Shown piece by piece: positions 8,343 to 16,702 of a stretch of 51,240 bases of DNA (positions within the stretch are counted from its first letter, which is position 1; each line of letters opens with the position of its first letter). The stretch is from the NCBI GenBank assembly GCA_900318015.1, contig ONJB01000037.1, forward strand, positions 1 to 51,240. Direction: 5' to 3'. The translations under genes and the position numbers were made by a program. This DNA is from an uncultured Bacteroidales bacterium. GTDB taxonomy: Bacteria; Bacteroidota; Bacteroidia; Bacteroidales; UBA932. The notes under the pieces are model-generated. The model saw nothing but the letters and a program-made list of their open reading frames with translations, searched no databases and had not been told where the DNA came from.

Positions 8343-9026
8343 ATGAAAATGAAAAAGCTTGTTATCCTGATTGTTACGGCCTTGCTGGCCGTTCCGGGGT
8401 TCGCCCAGATCGAGCCCGTGTACACTTCTTCCGACGGTAAAGCCATGTTCGACATCGTCCACCATATCGGCTACGGCTACAACATCACGAAGTCCAACGA
8501 TTTCAAACCCGGCTGGTGCAGCGATTTCTTCCTGAACATCCTGAGTTTCGGCCTGTACCCGACCGAGCACCTCGGCTTTGAACTCGGCGTGGACCTGCAG
8601 GTCAACGACTTCAACACCAAGGACAAGGCGTTCGTCCAGCGCGACGGCCTCATCAAGGTCGCTGATTTCTCCACGCTGGAGACGATCGGCGGCGTGGACC
8701 GCAAGCAGAGTGATTTCACCGTCTTGAGCCTGGGCGCTCCGCTGCTGGTGAAGGCCAAGTTCGACAAAGTGAGCCTGGGCGCCGGCGCGGTGGCCTCCTG
8801 GAACATCAGCGGCGTCAACTCCTACTGGGTGGAAAAAGGAAACCGCAACATGACGATCAATGAACGCAAGGCGAAGGTCAATCCCTTCTCCTACGGCATC
8901 GTTGCTACGGCTTCTTACGGCGCTTTCGGCCTGTATTTCAAGTTCTATCCGAAGTCTTCCCGGCTCCTGCCCGACGGCAGCGTGGACCTGAGCTATTCGA
9001 CGGTCGGCATCGTCCTCGGCCTGTAA
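8343..9026 (+). CDS. putative outer-membrane beta-barrel protein
   Basis: Hypothetical protein of 227 residues. A signal peptide ends at FAQ (about residue 22). The mature part alternates hydrophobic and polar residues with many aromatics (FDIVHHIGYGYNI, LGFELGVDLQVNDF, AFGLYFKFYPKSS) and ends with a strand (STVGIVLGL), as in small outer-membrane barrels. I recognise no named family. The first ATG (8343) is followed six bases later by a second (MKMKK), so the start could be two codons later. The stop lies 3 bases from the stop of the convergent dehydrogenase gene. Confidence 0.8.
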   Translation: MKMKKLVILIVTALLAVPGFAQIEPVYTSSDGKAMFDIVHHIGYGYNITKSNDFKPGWCSDFFLNILSFGLYPTEHLGFELGVDLQVNDFNTKDKAFVQRDGLIKVADFSTLETIGGVDRKQSDFTVLSLGAPLLVKAKFDKVSLGAGAVASWNISGVNSYWVEKGNRNMTINERKAKVNPFSYGIVATASYGAFGLYFKFYPKSSRLLPDGSVDLSYSTVGIVLGL

Positions 9027-9029
9027 TCC

Positions 9030-10217
9030 TTACCGGGCCATCCGGTAGATGGCTTCGATATCCTCCGAACCCAGGACTTTGAACGAGCCCTGGGTTATTT
9101 TATGCCCGCGGGTGCACTTGCGTGCCATTTCTTTGATCTCGGCGTCCGAGACTTCCTTGCCGATGAGCTCGTGGATGTTGATGGGCATGCCGATGGCGTG
9201 GTAGAACCGCTCCATCGCCTCGATGCCCTTGATTGCCGTCCCTTCCGGATCGGTGAAGTCCTGGGGCACGCCCAGCACGTTCACGGCGAAGCGGACGAAG
9301 CGGCTCACGTTCTCCTTGTACACGTAGCGCGCCCAGCTGGGCCAGATGGCCGCGAGGCCGGCGCCGTGCGTGACGTCGAACATGCCGCTGAGCTCGTGCT
9401 CGATCTCGTGGGTGGCCCAGTCGCCGGTGAGGCCGCAGCCCGTCAGGTCGTTGTGCGCCAGGCTGCCGCCCCACATGATCTGGGCGCGGGCGCGGTAGTC
9501 CTCCGGATCGGCGAGAACCTTGAAGACATTGTCCATCAGGTCCCGCATCAGGGCCTCCGCGATCGCGTCGGTGAGGTCCATGTCGTCGTCATGGGAGAAA
9601 TAGCGCTCCATCGTGTGCATGATCATGTCCGTCACGCCGGCCGCCGTCTGGTACGGGGGCAGGGTGAAGGTGCGGACCGGGTTCATGATGGCGAACCGGG
9701 GCCGGCTCATCTGGTTGGAATAGCCCAGCTTCACGTCGCCGTCCTCGTTCGTGATGACGCTGGATTCGCTCATCTCGCTGCCCGCGGCCGGGATGGTGAG
9801 CACGCAGGCGACCGGGAGGTAGCACTTCGGAGAGGCCTTGCCCAGGTAGAAGTCCCAGACTTCGCCGTCATACGGGACGCCGCAGGCAATCGCCTTGGCC
9901 GAGTCGATGACGGAGCCGCCGCCGATGGCGAGGATGAAATCCACGCCCTCCTGGCGGCACAGGTCGATGCCCTGGTGGACGAGGGACAGCCGCGGGTTCG
10001 GAACGACCCCGCCCAGGCAGACGAAGTTCACGCCGCCGTCGCGGAGCAGGCCGCAGATCTTGTCCAGCAGGCCGGACTTCTGGGCGCTCTTGCCGCCGTA
10101 ATGGACCAACACCTTGTGACCGCCGTACTTCTTCACGAGGCCAGCCACTTTTTCCTCGGACTGCTTCCCGAACACGACTTCGGTCGGGGCATGATAGACA
10201 AAATCTCTCATATTCAA
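9030..10217 (-). CDS. iron-containing alcohol dehydrogenase (butanol dehydrogenase-like)
   Basis: NAD(P)H-dependent group III alcohol dehydrogenase, 395 residues. The N-terminal nucleotide-binding part shows FGKQSEEKVAGLV, then the GGGSVIDSAKA motif typical of this family. Metal ligands are visible in AGVTDMIMHTMERYF (Asp, His) and HEIEHELSGMFDVTHGAGLA (two His). Overall it resembles BdhA/YqhD-type enzymes that reduce aldehydes. A second in-frame ATG two codons later (MRDFVYH) is possible. It lies 17 bases downstream of the DUF5009 gene on the same strand, so the two are probably one operon. Confidence 0.93.
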   Translation of the reverse strand: MNMRDFVYHAPTEVVFGKQSEEKVAGLVKKYGGHKVLVHYGGKSAQKSGLLDKICGLLRDGGVNFVCLGGVVPNPRLSLVHQGIDLCRQEGVDFILAIGGGSVIDSAKAIACGVPYDGEVWDFYLGKASPKCYLPVACVLTIPAAGSEMSESSVITNEDGDVKLGYSNQMSRPRFAIMNPVRTFTLPPYQTAAGVTDMIMHTMERYFSHDDDMDLTDAIAEALMRDLMDNVFKVLADPEDYRARAQIMWGGSLAHNDLTGCGLTGDWATHEIEHELSGMFDVTHGAGLAAIWPSWARYVYKENVSRFVRFAVNVLGVPQDFTDPEGTAIKGIEAMERFYHAIGMPINIHELIGKEVSDAEIKEMARKCTRGHKITQGSFKVLGSEDIEAIYRMAR

Positions 10218-10234
10218 TGTGTTTTGTACAAATA

Positions 10235-11428
10235 CTAAATCTTGATTTTAATTCCGAACTTCCCGAGCGCCCAGGCGGTCCCGATGACCAGGAAGGCGAA
10301 GGCGGCGCATTTCACGAGGCCGAGGGGGCCTTCGAGCCAGGCGGGGGAGGACAGGTCGACGGCCTCCGCCACGGCGTAATAGACGTCGGGGAGGAGATAG
10401 ACCGTCAGGGTGGCCATGCCGGCGGGACGGAAGGGCGCGAACCAGCGGGTCCAGCCCTTTTCCTCCAGCACACGCAGGAGCGTATACATTCCAACGCCGA
10501 TGGCGGCCACGTAGAAGCACCAGGGGAGGGTGCCGATGTTCTTGGAAATGATCCAGTCCTCATGGGCGGCGGTGCCGAAGCCGATGAGCATGCCCACGGT
10601 CAGGAGGGCGTACAGGATTCTCCGCCCGCCCGGCTCCCGTTCGAAGTTCTTTTCCTGGACGGCGACCAGCACGCCGCTGACGACCATCAGGGCTGACGAG
10701 CCGTTCCCGAGGTTCAGCGCCCGGGCGAAGTCCTGCAGGAGGTTGCCACCGTCCAGGAGCATCTCGCCGTCGCGCGTGGCTGTGGTCAGGAGGTTCAGGC
10801 CGATAAGCCCGAGCCAGACGAAGGATAGGGCGCCGGTCCGTTTCCGGCACAGCAGCCAGGCCACGGCGGCGAACAGGTAGGCCCATCCGATCAGTCCGAG
10901 GATGCCCCACCAGCGGGCTTTCATCAGGCCGCCGCTCTCGGTGCGGTATGTGACGGCGAGGGCGATGAGCAGGATGATACCGGCCCCCCGGAGCCACTTT
11001 CCAGCCTTGAGCTGTTCCGGATAGGCGTTCCACACGAGAAAGAAGCCCAGGATGGCGAGAAGCTTGAAAAGCCAGCCGCCGCAGCCCAGGAACGGGGCCA
11101 TCCGGCCATCGGCATTCACAAAGAAGACACCCATCACCAGCAGGGCGAAGGTGCGGGAGATGATATGGCTGAGCGTCTTTTCGGCAGGGATCAGTTTCTG
11201 GAAGCGGCGCTCGATGGCGTAGGGGATGGACAGGCCCACAACGAACAGGAACAGCGGGAAGACGATGTCCGCGAGGCCCATGGCATCCTCCTGCGTGGCC
11301 GTGTGCTCCAGCCAGTGGGGAACGCCCCCGACCGTCCAGAAGTCGTTCACGAAGATCATCAGGAACATGGTCAGTCCCCGGAGCATGTCGATGGCGCCGT
11401 TGCGCCGGCCGAAACCGTAATTTTCCAT
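10235..11428 (-). CDS. DUF5009 / heparan-alpha-glucosaminide N-acetyltransferase-like membrane protein
   Basis: Polytopic membrane protein of 397 residues, about ten to twelve hydrophobic helices. The N-terminus RNGAIDMLRGLTMFLMIFVND is the signature of the acyltransferase group that includes lysosomal HGSNAT and bacterial DUF5009/DUF1624 proteins; in these the family role is transmembrane acyl transfer to sugars. FPLFLFVVGLSIPYAIERR and a C-terminal AWALGKFGIKI follow. The ATG at 11426-11428 was chosen because translation upstream enters the divergent esterase gene. Promoter TATCTTTG on the minus strand at 11448-11455. First gene of a two-gene operon with the alcohol dehydrogenase. Confidence 0.85.
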   Translation of the reverse strand: MENYGFGRRNGAIDMLRGLTMFLMIFVNDFWTVGGVPHWLEHTATQEDAMGLADIVFPLFLFVVGLSIPYAIERRFQKLIPAEKTLSHIISRTFALLVMGVFFVNADGRMAPFLGCGGWLFKLLAILGFFLVWNAYPEQLKAGKWLRGAGIILLIALAVTYRTESGGLMKARWWGILGLIGWAYLFAAVAWLLCRKRTGALSFVWLGLIGLNLLTTATRDGEMLLDGGNLLQDFARALNLGNGSSALMVVSGVLVAVQEKNFEREPGGRRILYALLTVGMLIGFGTAAHEDWIISKNIGTLPWCFYVAAIGVGMYTLLRVLEEKGWTRWFAPFRPAGMATLTVYLLPDVYYAVAEAVDLSSPAWLEGPLGLVKCAAFAFLVIGTAWALGKFGIKIKI

Positions 11429-11447
11429 GGTTGAGCCGCTTTCTATG

Positions 11448-11507
11448 CAAAGATATAAACATTTGGACATATGCGAAAAAGGTTTTCCCTCCGGATTGCT
11501 ACCTTTG
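11448..11507. promoter_or_regulatory. divergent promoter region
   Basis: Minus-strand TATCTTTG at 11448-11455 serves the DUF5009 gene; plus-strand TACCTTTG at 11500-11507 serves the carboxylesterase gene. Confidence 0.65.
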
Positions 11508-11530
11508 CGGCAGACAAAACACTTTTCCGT

Positions 11531-13172
11531 ATGAAACTCTACAGATTCCTTCTCCCCGCGCTGCTCGTGGCGTCCTGCTGCGGTGGCAACAAGGCCGCCC
11601 AGGAAGACGGGCAGCGCCTGTTCGTCGGTGACGACTACGCCGTTACCCAGACCCAGTACGGCAAGGTCCAGGGTTACATCCTGGACGGCGTGTACACCTA
11701 TCTCGGCATCCCGTACGGCGCCCCTACCGGCGGCGAGAACCGCTTCATGCCCCCGCAGAAGCCCGAATCCTGGGAAGGAATCCGCCCCGCGATGTTCTAC
11801 GGCAACGACGCGCCCCAGAACATGGCCGACAAGTGGAAGAACAACTCCAGCACCTTCACAGACCACTGGAATTATTACGACGTGAGTGAAGACTGCCTGA
11901 ACCTGAACGTGTGGACCCCGGCCCCGGACGGCAAGAAGCGCCCGGTCCTGGTGTGGATGCACGGCGGCGGCTTCTCCGCCGGCAACAGCATCGAGCAGGA
12001 CGGCTACCACGGCGCGAACCTCGCCGAACCTCGCGCGTGCGGGGGACATCGTGTTCGTGAGCGTGAACCATCGGCTCAATGCCTTCGGTTTCTCCGACCT
12101 CTCCGCCGCCGGCCCTGCCTTCAAGAACTCCGGCAACGTGGGTGTCATGGACCTCGTCGCGTCCCTGCAGTGGGTCCATGACAACATCGCGAACTTCGGC
12201 GGCGACCCCGGTAACGTGACCATTATGGGCCAGTCCGGCGGCGGCGCGAAGGTGTGCGACGTGATCTCCATGCCTTCCGCGAAAGGCCTTGTCCATAAGG
12301 GTGTTGCGCTGAGCGGCAATGCCACCTCCGCCACGGATCCCGCTTCTTCCATGGCCATCGGCGCGGCCATCCTCAAGACCGTGAAGGGCGATGTGAGGAA
12401 GCTCCAGCAGATGCCTTGGGAAGAGTACTATGAACTGGCCCACAAGGTCGCGGCCGAACTCGGTGGCGGCGGAATGGGCGGCTTCTCCCCGGTTGCCGAC
12501 GGCGAGGTCCTTCCCGCCGACGGCTTCTTCAAGGACGACGTGGCCAAGAACGTTCCCCTGATGCTCTGCACCACCTCTTCCGAGTTCGCCCTGAGCAAGG
12601 AGAACGTCGAACTTGAGAACATCGATTTCGCAGGCGCCGTGGCCATGGTCCGCGACCAGTTCGGCCAGGCCAACGCCGAGGACATCCTCAAGGCCTACCA
12701 GGCCGCCTTCCCGGCCAAGAAGCCCATCGAGCTGGTGAACCTCACCGTGGCCCAGCGCAAGAACGTCCTCGCCACGGCTGATGCCAAATATGCGCAGGGC
12801 GCCCCGGTCTATCTCGCCTGGTTCGACTACAACGCGCCGCTCTTCGGCGGCCGCATCCGCGCCTTCCATTGCTCCGACATCAGCTACTGGTTCAAGAACA
12901 CCGACCTCATGGTCACCCACACCGGCGGCGGCGCCGAGCCCCGCGGCGTCTCCGACCAGATGTCGGCCGCCCTCCTCGCCTTCATGCGCACCGGCAACCC
13001 GAACTGCCCTGAAATCCCGCAGTGGCCCGCCTATACGCCCGAGGACGCTCCGACCATGATCTTTGACGTCAAGAGTGAAGTCAAGAACGCCCCCGACCGC
13101 GCCGCCCTGGAGCTGATGTCCGACTTCAATCCCTGGCGCATGGCCCGTCCCGCCCCGGCGGCCTCGAAATAA
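11531..13172 (+). pseudogene. type B carboxylesterase lipoprotein, frameshifted by a 10-bp duplication
   Basis: Carboxylesterase/para-nitrobenzyl esterase family. A lipoprotein signal (LLVASCC) is followed by YTYLGIPYGAPTGGENRF, EDCLNLNVWTP and WMHGGGFSAGNS in one frame, up to about 12024. From about 12035 the next frame continues: DIVFVSVNHRLNAFGF, then the nucleophile elbow GQSGGG and AFHCSDISYWF with the likely catalytic His. At the break, cgaacctcgc occurs twice in tandem (12015-12024 and 12025-12034). Removing one copy restores GANLARAGDIVFVSVN, exactly the family pattern, giving about 543 codons. As written the product is truncated after a short out-of-frame tail. Either reversible slippage, recent inactivation or assembly error. 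Confidence 0.88.
12015..12034. repeat. 10-bp tandem duplication causing frameshift
   Basis: Two perfect copies of cgaacctcgc side by side inside the carboxylesterase gene. Deleting either copy restores one open frame with conserved residues across the junction. Confidence 0.9.
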
Positions 13173-13232
13173 ACCCGTCGGCCGCCCATTCGGCCGTCGA
13201 GTATAATTGGTTGTTTTAATAATTGGTTGGAA

Positions 13233-13274
13233 GAAACTGCCTGGTCCATTTGGGCCAGGCTGTTTCCTTTTTTT
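13233..13274 (+). terminator. terminator after the carboxylesterase gene
   Basis: Hairpin with arms GAAAC-TGCCTGG and CCAGGC-TGTTTC around CCATTTGGG, followed by seven T residues. Confidence 0.8.
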
Positions 13275-13303
13275 GCCGGTCGAACCGCTGATTCGTTCCA
13301 AGC

Positions 13304-13334
13304 TTGCAATAAAGCTATCATTTTATTACATTTG
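13304..13334 (+). promoter_or_regulatory. promoter of the EEP gene
   Basis: TTG at 13304-13306 and TACATTTG at 13327-13334 are separated by 20 bases, a good Bacteroidetes promoter. The ATG follows at 13377. Confidence 0.65.
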
Positions 13335-13376
13335 TAAGCACCGCACAATCAATGAAAACCAAATAACCTTATCGAT

Positions 13377-14654
13377 ATGGCCAGCTACAAGAAAATCAAG
13401 AAGATCGAGGACGAGTCGGCCAAAGTCCGCGTCGTCGAACGGCTTTTGGAACTGCGTAAACAGCTGAGCGCCCAGGTCCCGGAGAAGACGGCGACGCAGA
13501 CGCTGCTGCTCGCGACCTGGAACATCCGTGAGTTCGGGGACAACCGGCTCCCGGAGAGTTCGTACTACATTGCGGAGATTATCGACCACTTCGACATCGT
13601 CGTGATCCAGGAAGTGAACTCCAAGGAGATCGGCGGTCTGGAAAGCGTGTTGTCCATCCTGGGCGACAACTGGTCCTATGTCATGTCGGACGGGGTCGAG
13701 GGATCGGCCGGCGGCAACGAGGCCATGGCTTTTGTCTATAACACCAACAAGGTCAAGTTCACCGGTCTGGCCGGCGAACTCGTCCTTCCCGACAGCAAGC
13801 TCATGGGCGGCGTCCAGTTCGCCAGGACCCCGTTCATGGTGTCGTTCCGCGCCGGCTGGTTCGATTTCAAGCTTTGCACGGTCCACATCTATTACGGAAA
13901 GGATACCGTCAAGGGCATTTACCAGCGGCGGCTCAAGGAGATCCAGACGGTGTCGGATTTCCTGCTCAAGCGGCAGCAGTCGGATGATGTGTCCTACATC
14001 CTGCTGGGTGATTTCAACATCCCCGATACCAAGGGAGAGTATTTCAATGCGCTGGTCGAGGAACGGACCAAGACCAAGAGCGGCAAGGAGAAATCCAAGG
14101 AGAAGTTCTTCATCCCAGAGGAAATCCGCAGGCATCCTACCGACCTGGGCCACGTCAGCCATTATGACCAGATTGCCTTCAGCCTCAAGTTGGACCGCTC
14201 CATGGTCCTCTACGATGACGATAAGCAGAAGGCCGGCGCGTTCAACTTCACGGAAACCGTGTACAAGCCCGAGGATTGGGAAGTGTACCTGCCCTTCTAC
14301 CAGGAGTCTTATGACAAGATGATCGAGAACGAGAAGGCGTCTTTCGCGAAGAAATTGGCCAAATACGCCCAGGATAAGGAGCGGTTCGAGAAGAACTGGA
14401 AGAAATATGAGGAGGATTTGGCCGAGTATCAGAAACGGAACGAGGAGTATAAGAAAACCAAGGAAGGGACCAAGCCCAAGTCGCCCACCAAGCCGAAGGA
14501 ACCGTCCGAGCCGAATACGGCGCACACGCCCCCGGAGAAGCTCTTCACCGGCAGTTGGAGAACCTTCCAGATGTCGGACCATCTGCCCCTTTGGGTGGAG
14601 CTGAAGATCGATTTCAGCGACCAGTACCTGAAGAAGCAGAAGACGGCAGAATAG
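13377..14654 (+). CDS. endonuclease/exonuclease/phosphatase (EEP) family protein with coiled-coil insert
   Basis: Predicted metal-dependent phosphoesterase of the DNase I-like fold, 425 residues, no signal peptide. Catalytic blocks appear in order: TWNIREFG (Asn49), IQEV (Glu79), CTVHIYYG (His170), LLGDFNIPD (Asp212, Asn214), HYDQIAF (262-268) and MSDHLPLW (Asp401, His402). Unusually, about 80 residues (roughly 310-390), a charged, probably coiled-coil helix followed by a Lys/Pro-rich linker, lie between the last two blocks. Residues 1-40 are also helical and charged. Nucleic acid, phospholipid or nucleotide could be the substrate. It lies 126 bases upstream of the DUF2589 operon on the same strand, with a hairpin between, so functional linkage is inferred from position. 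Confidence 0.85.
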   Translation: MASYKKIKKIEDESAKVRVVERLLELRKQLSAQVPEKTATQTLLLATWNIREFGDNRLPESSYYIAEIIDHFDIVVIQEVNSKEIGGLESVLSILGDNWSYVMSDGVEGSAGGNEAMAFVYNTNKVKFTGLAGELVLPDSKLMGGVQFARTPFMVSFRAGWFDFKLCTVHIYYGKDTVKGIYQRRLKEIQTVSDFLLKRQQSDDVSYILLGDFNIPDTKGEYFNALVEERTKTKSGKEKSKEKFFIPEEIRRHPTDLGHVSHYDQIAFSLKLDRSMVLYDDDKQKAGAFNFTETVYKPEDWEVYLPFYQESYDKMIENEKASFAKKLAKYAQDKERFEKNWKKYEEDLAEYQKRNEEYKKTKEGTKPKSPTKPKEPSEPNTAHTPPEKLFTGSWRTFQMSDHLPLWVELKIDFSDQYLKKQKTAE

Positions 14655-14692
14655 AGGCTCCGCCAGGGAGGTTACAAATTATTATTTATTTT

Positions 14693-14722
14693 TTGGGGGA
14701 AAAGTTTTCTTTTCCCCTTTTT
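14693..14722 (+). terminator. possible terminator between EEP gene and DUF2589 operon
   Basis: GGGGGAAAAG and CTTTTCCCC form a stem with a short loop, followed by TTTTTATT. It may be leaky, because the next promoter begins at once. Confidence 0.6.
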
Positions 14723-14728
14723 ATTTAT

Positions 14729-14736
14729 TATATTTG
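14729..14736 (+). promoter_or_regulatory. -7 element of the DUF2589 operon
   Basis: TATATTTG in an AT-rich stretch, 44 bases before the ATG at 14781. The genes that follow to 23720 are spaced 7-48 bases apart; the only other candidate is a weak TAACTTTA at 15773-15780 before the second gene. Confidence 0.6.
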
Positions 14737-14780
14737 TCCCAAAGCGAAAAATTTTTAATAACCTCATAATCCTTTCAGCC

Positions 14781-15746
14781 ATGGTTAAGTACAGAGCAGC
14801 GTCCAATGCCGCCACCAGCGCATTGAAATCGATTCCCTTCGAGAACATCATCGGTGCACCCCTTGAGGCCTGCATCCGTGCCCAACAGTCAGCAGCGCAA
14901 AGCACTGTCGATTTCATCAATGCAGTCGGCCTTCAGGAGGTTCCGATCCTGGATGCGGAAGGCAACGAGACCGATAAAACCAAAGTCGAGGCCATCTATG
15001 TCTCCTTCCAGTTCATCCAGGGCGGGCGGATGGTCCAGATGAATGTCCCTCTGCTTTCGATCGTTCCGATTCCGTACATCGCCATCAACACGATCGACAT
15101 CAACTTCAAGGCGAACATCACCGCCGCGACCACGAACACCGCCGAGGATACCAGTTCTGAAGACAAGTCCAGTAAGTCTGATCATTCGTACTCGCATAAA
15201 TACAATGGCTGGCGCGTAAAGAACACCTCGTCTTCCAACATCTCGGCCCAGGTCTCCAGTAAGAAGGACTCCAAGGCGACGCAGGAATCCAAGTACAGCG
15301 TCGAGTATACGATCGACGTAGCCGTCCATGCTTCCCAAGACAGCATGCCTGCGGGTATGGCGAAGGTGCTGGAGATGATCGGCACGGCAATGGATCTGTG
15401 CAGCGCGGATGGCGAAATCTACGTGAATGGGACGCAGTTTGAGGCGGCGGCTGGTGGGAATGCCATGCTGGAAGTTTCCTACAAGACCCCGGCTGGCCTG
15501 ATTGACAACAAGAGTATCCAAGTGAATGAGTATAACCCTAATACTCAGGCTATTGGAGAGGTTGTGCAGGTCAAGAACAAAACCCGGGATGCCGTTTACT
15601 TCGAGCTGTCGGCAGGCGACGCGGGCAAGAGTTATATCGTGAAGTCGTCGGAGAATCCGGACAATCAAGAGATTATTACGGTTTCGGTTACGCAAGCGGT
15701 TGTCCCTGCAACTGGTGGTCAGCAGCCGGCTGAGGAAACCAAGTAA
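14781..15746 (+). CDS. DUF2589 protein, paralogue 1
   Basis: Protein of unknown function, 321 residues, no signal peptide or membrane span. The DUF2589 core (about 15-205) has the pattern shared in this operon: IPFENIIGAPLEACIRAQ, a variable strand, NVPLLSIVPIPYIAI then IDINFKANI, a Ser/Thr-rich linker, SSKKDSKATQESKYSVEYTI and SMPAGMAKVLEMIG. The C-terminal module (about 206-321) is beta-rich with no family I recognise and ends in a Gln/Pro/Glu tail. Codons in the last 220 bases look more AT-rich than in the core. First gene of the ten-gene operon; the next starts after 48 bases. Confidence 0.88.
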   Translation: MVKYRAASNAATSALKSIPFENIIGAPLEACIRAQQSAAQSTVDFINAVGLQEVPILDAEGNETDKTKVEAIYVSFQFIQGGRMVQMNVPLLSIVPIPYIAINTIDINFKANITAATTNTAEDTSSEDKSSKSDHSYSHKYNGWRVKNTSSSNISAQVSSKKDSKATQESKYSVEYTIDVAVHASQDSMPAGMAKVLEMIGTAMDLCSADGEIYVNGTQFEAAAGGNAMLEVSYKTPAGLIDNKSIQVNEYNPNTQAIGEVVQVKNKTRDAVYFELSAGDAGKSYIVKSSENPDNQEIITVSVTQAVVPATGGQQPAEETK

Positions 15747-15794
15747 TCCCGTCCTTTTCGAGACTCTCTACGTAACTTTAAATAATTACGTATC

Positions 15795-16691
15795 ATGCCA
15801 ATAGATAGCAGCGCCTCTACCGTTGCGACCAATGCGTTGCAGGCCATCCCCTTTGGGAGCATCATCGGCGGGCCTTTGAAGGCTTGTATCGATGCGCAGG
15901 CACAGGCAGCGCAGACGACCTGGGATTTCATCCGGCAGGTCGGTCTCAGCGAGGATGAGAACGGCAATGTGAAAGCCATCAACGTCCAGTTCGAGTATAT
16001 CAACGGCGGACGGCGGATGATGCTCAACATCCCGCTTCTCACGATTGTGCCGATCCCGTACATCGCTATCGACGAGATCGACATCAACTTCAAGGCTTCC
16101 ATCTCGGCTTCGTCCTCCCAGTCTTCGGAAAAGACCAAGTCCCTGGCCGTCGACTCCGGCGTCAAGGCCAAGGCGTCCGTCCGCGCGCTTTTCGTCAAAG
16201 CCAGTGCCGAAATGCACTGCAACGTATCGAGCAAGAAGGACTCGAAGGCCACCCAGGAGTCGAAGTACAGCGTGGAATACACGATGGACGTGCATGTCCA
16301 CGCCGGGCAGGACGGCATGCCCGCCGGTATGGCCAAGGTCCTGGAAATCCTGAACAGTTCCGTCGATACGGTCAATGCCAAGGGTGAGCTCTCCCTCAGT
16401 GACAATGTCCTCTATATAGGGAGTGGGGGTGCACAAACCATCGTCGCCTCCTTCCGTTCCGCTGACGGCGTCCTGGACGCCAAGCAGATCAAGGTCTACC
16501 TGGTGGAGGATGGGAAAGACGAAGAGTTGGTCGCGGATGCGAGTGTCAAGGATAATAAACTGCCCATCCGTCTCGCCGACTCCGATGAAAGCGTCGTCTG
16601 TGAGTTCACGTCCAGTAATGTGGGTAAGAACTATTACTTCAGGGCCGGTGACTGCAAGTCCCTGGTCAGCATCATGAGTAAATCCAGTTAA
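15795..16691 (+). CDS. DUF2589 protein, paralogue 2
   Basis: 298 residues, closest in look to paralogue 1. The core (about 10-192) contains IPFGSIIGGPLKACIDAQ, LNIPLLTIVPIPYIAIDEI, SSKKDSKATQESKYSVEYT and GMPAGMAKVLEIL. The segment between the strand pair and the SSKKDS motif (about 103-143) differs completely from paralogue 1. The C-terminal module (about 193-298) is a predicted small beta-sandwich (TIVASFRSADGVLDAKQIKV, VCEFTSSNVGKNYYF) reminiscent of Ig-like domains, without a named hit from memory. No export signal. The next gene starts 11 bases later. Confidence 0.88.
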   Translation: MPIDSSASTVATNALQAIPFGSIIGGPLKACIDAQAQAAQTTWDFIRQVGLSEDENGNVKAINVQFEYINGGRRMMLNIPLLTIVPIPYIAIDEIDINFKASISASSSQSSEKTKSLAVDSGVKAKASVRALFVKASAEMHCNVSSKKDSKATQESKYSVEYTMDVHVHAGQDGMPAGMAKVLEILNSSVDTVNAKGELSLSDNVLYIGSGGAQTIVASFRSADGVLDAKQIKVYLVEDGKDEELVADASVKDNKLPIRLADSDESVVCEFTSSNVGKNYYFRAGDCKSLVSIMSKSS

Positions 16692-16702
16692 CCGGCATCA
16701 TT

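Noticed and set aside
11431-11530. Longer start for the carboxylesterase at 11471
   Set aside because: The added residues would cover the promoter box and hide the lipoprotein signal that begins at 11531.
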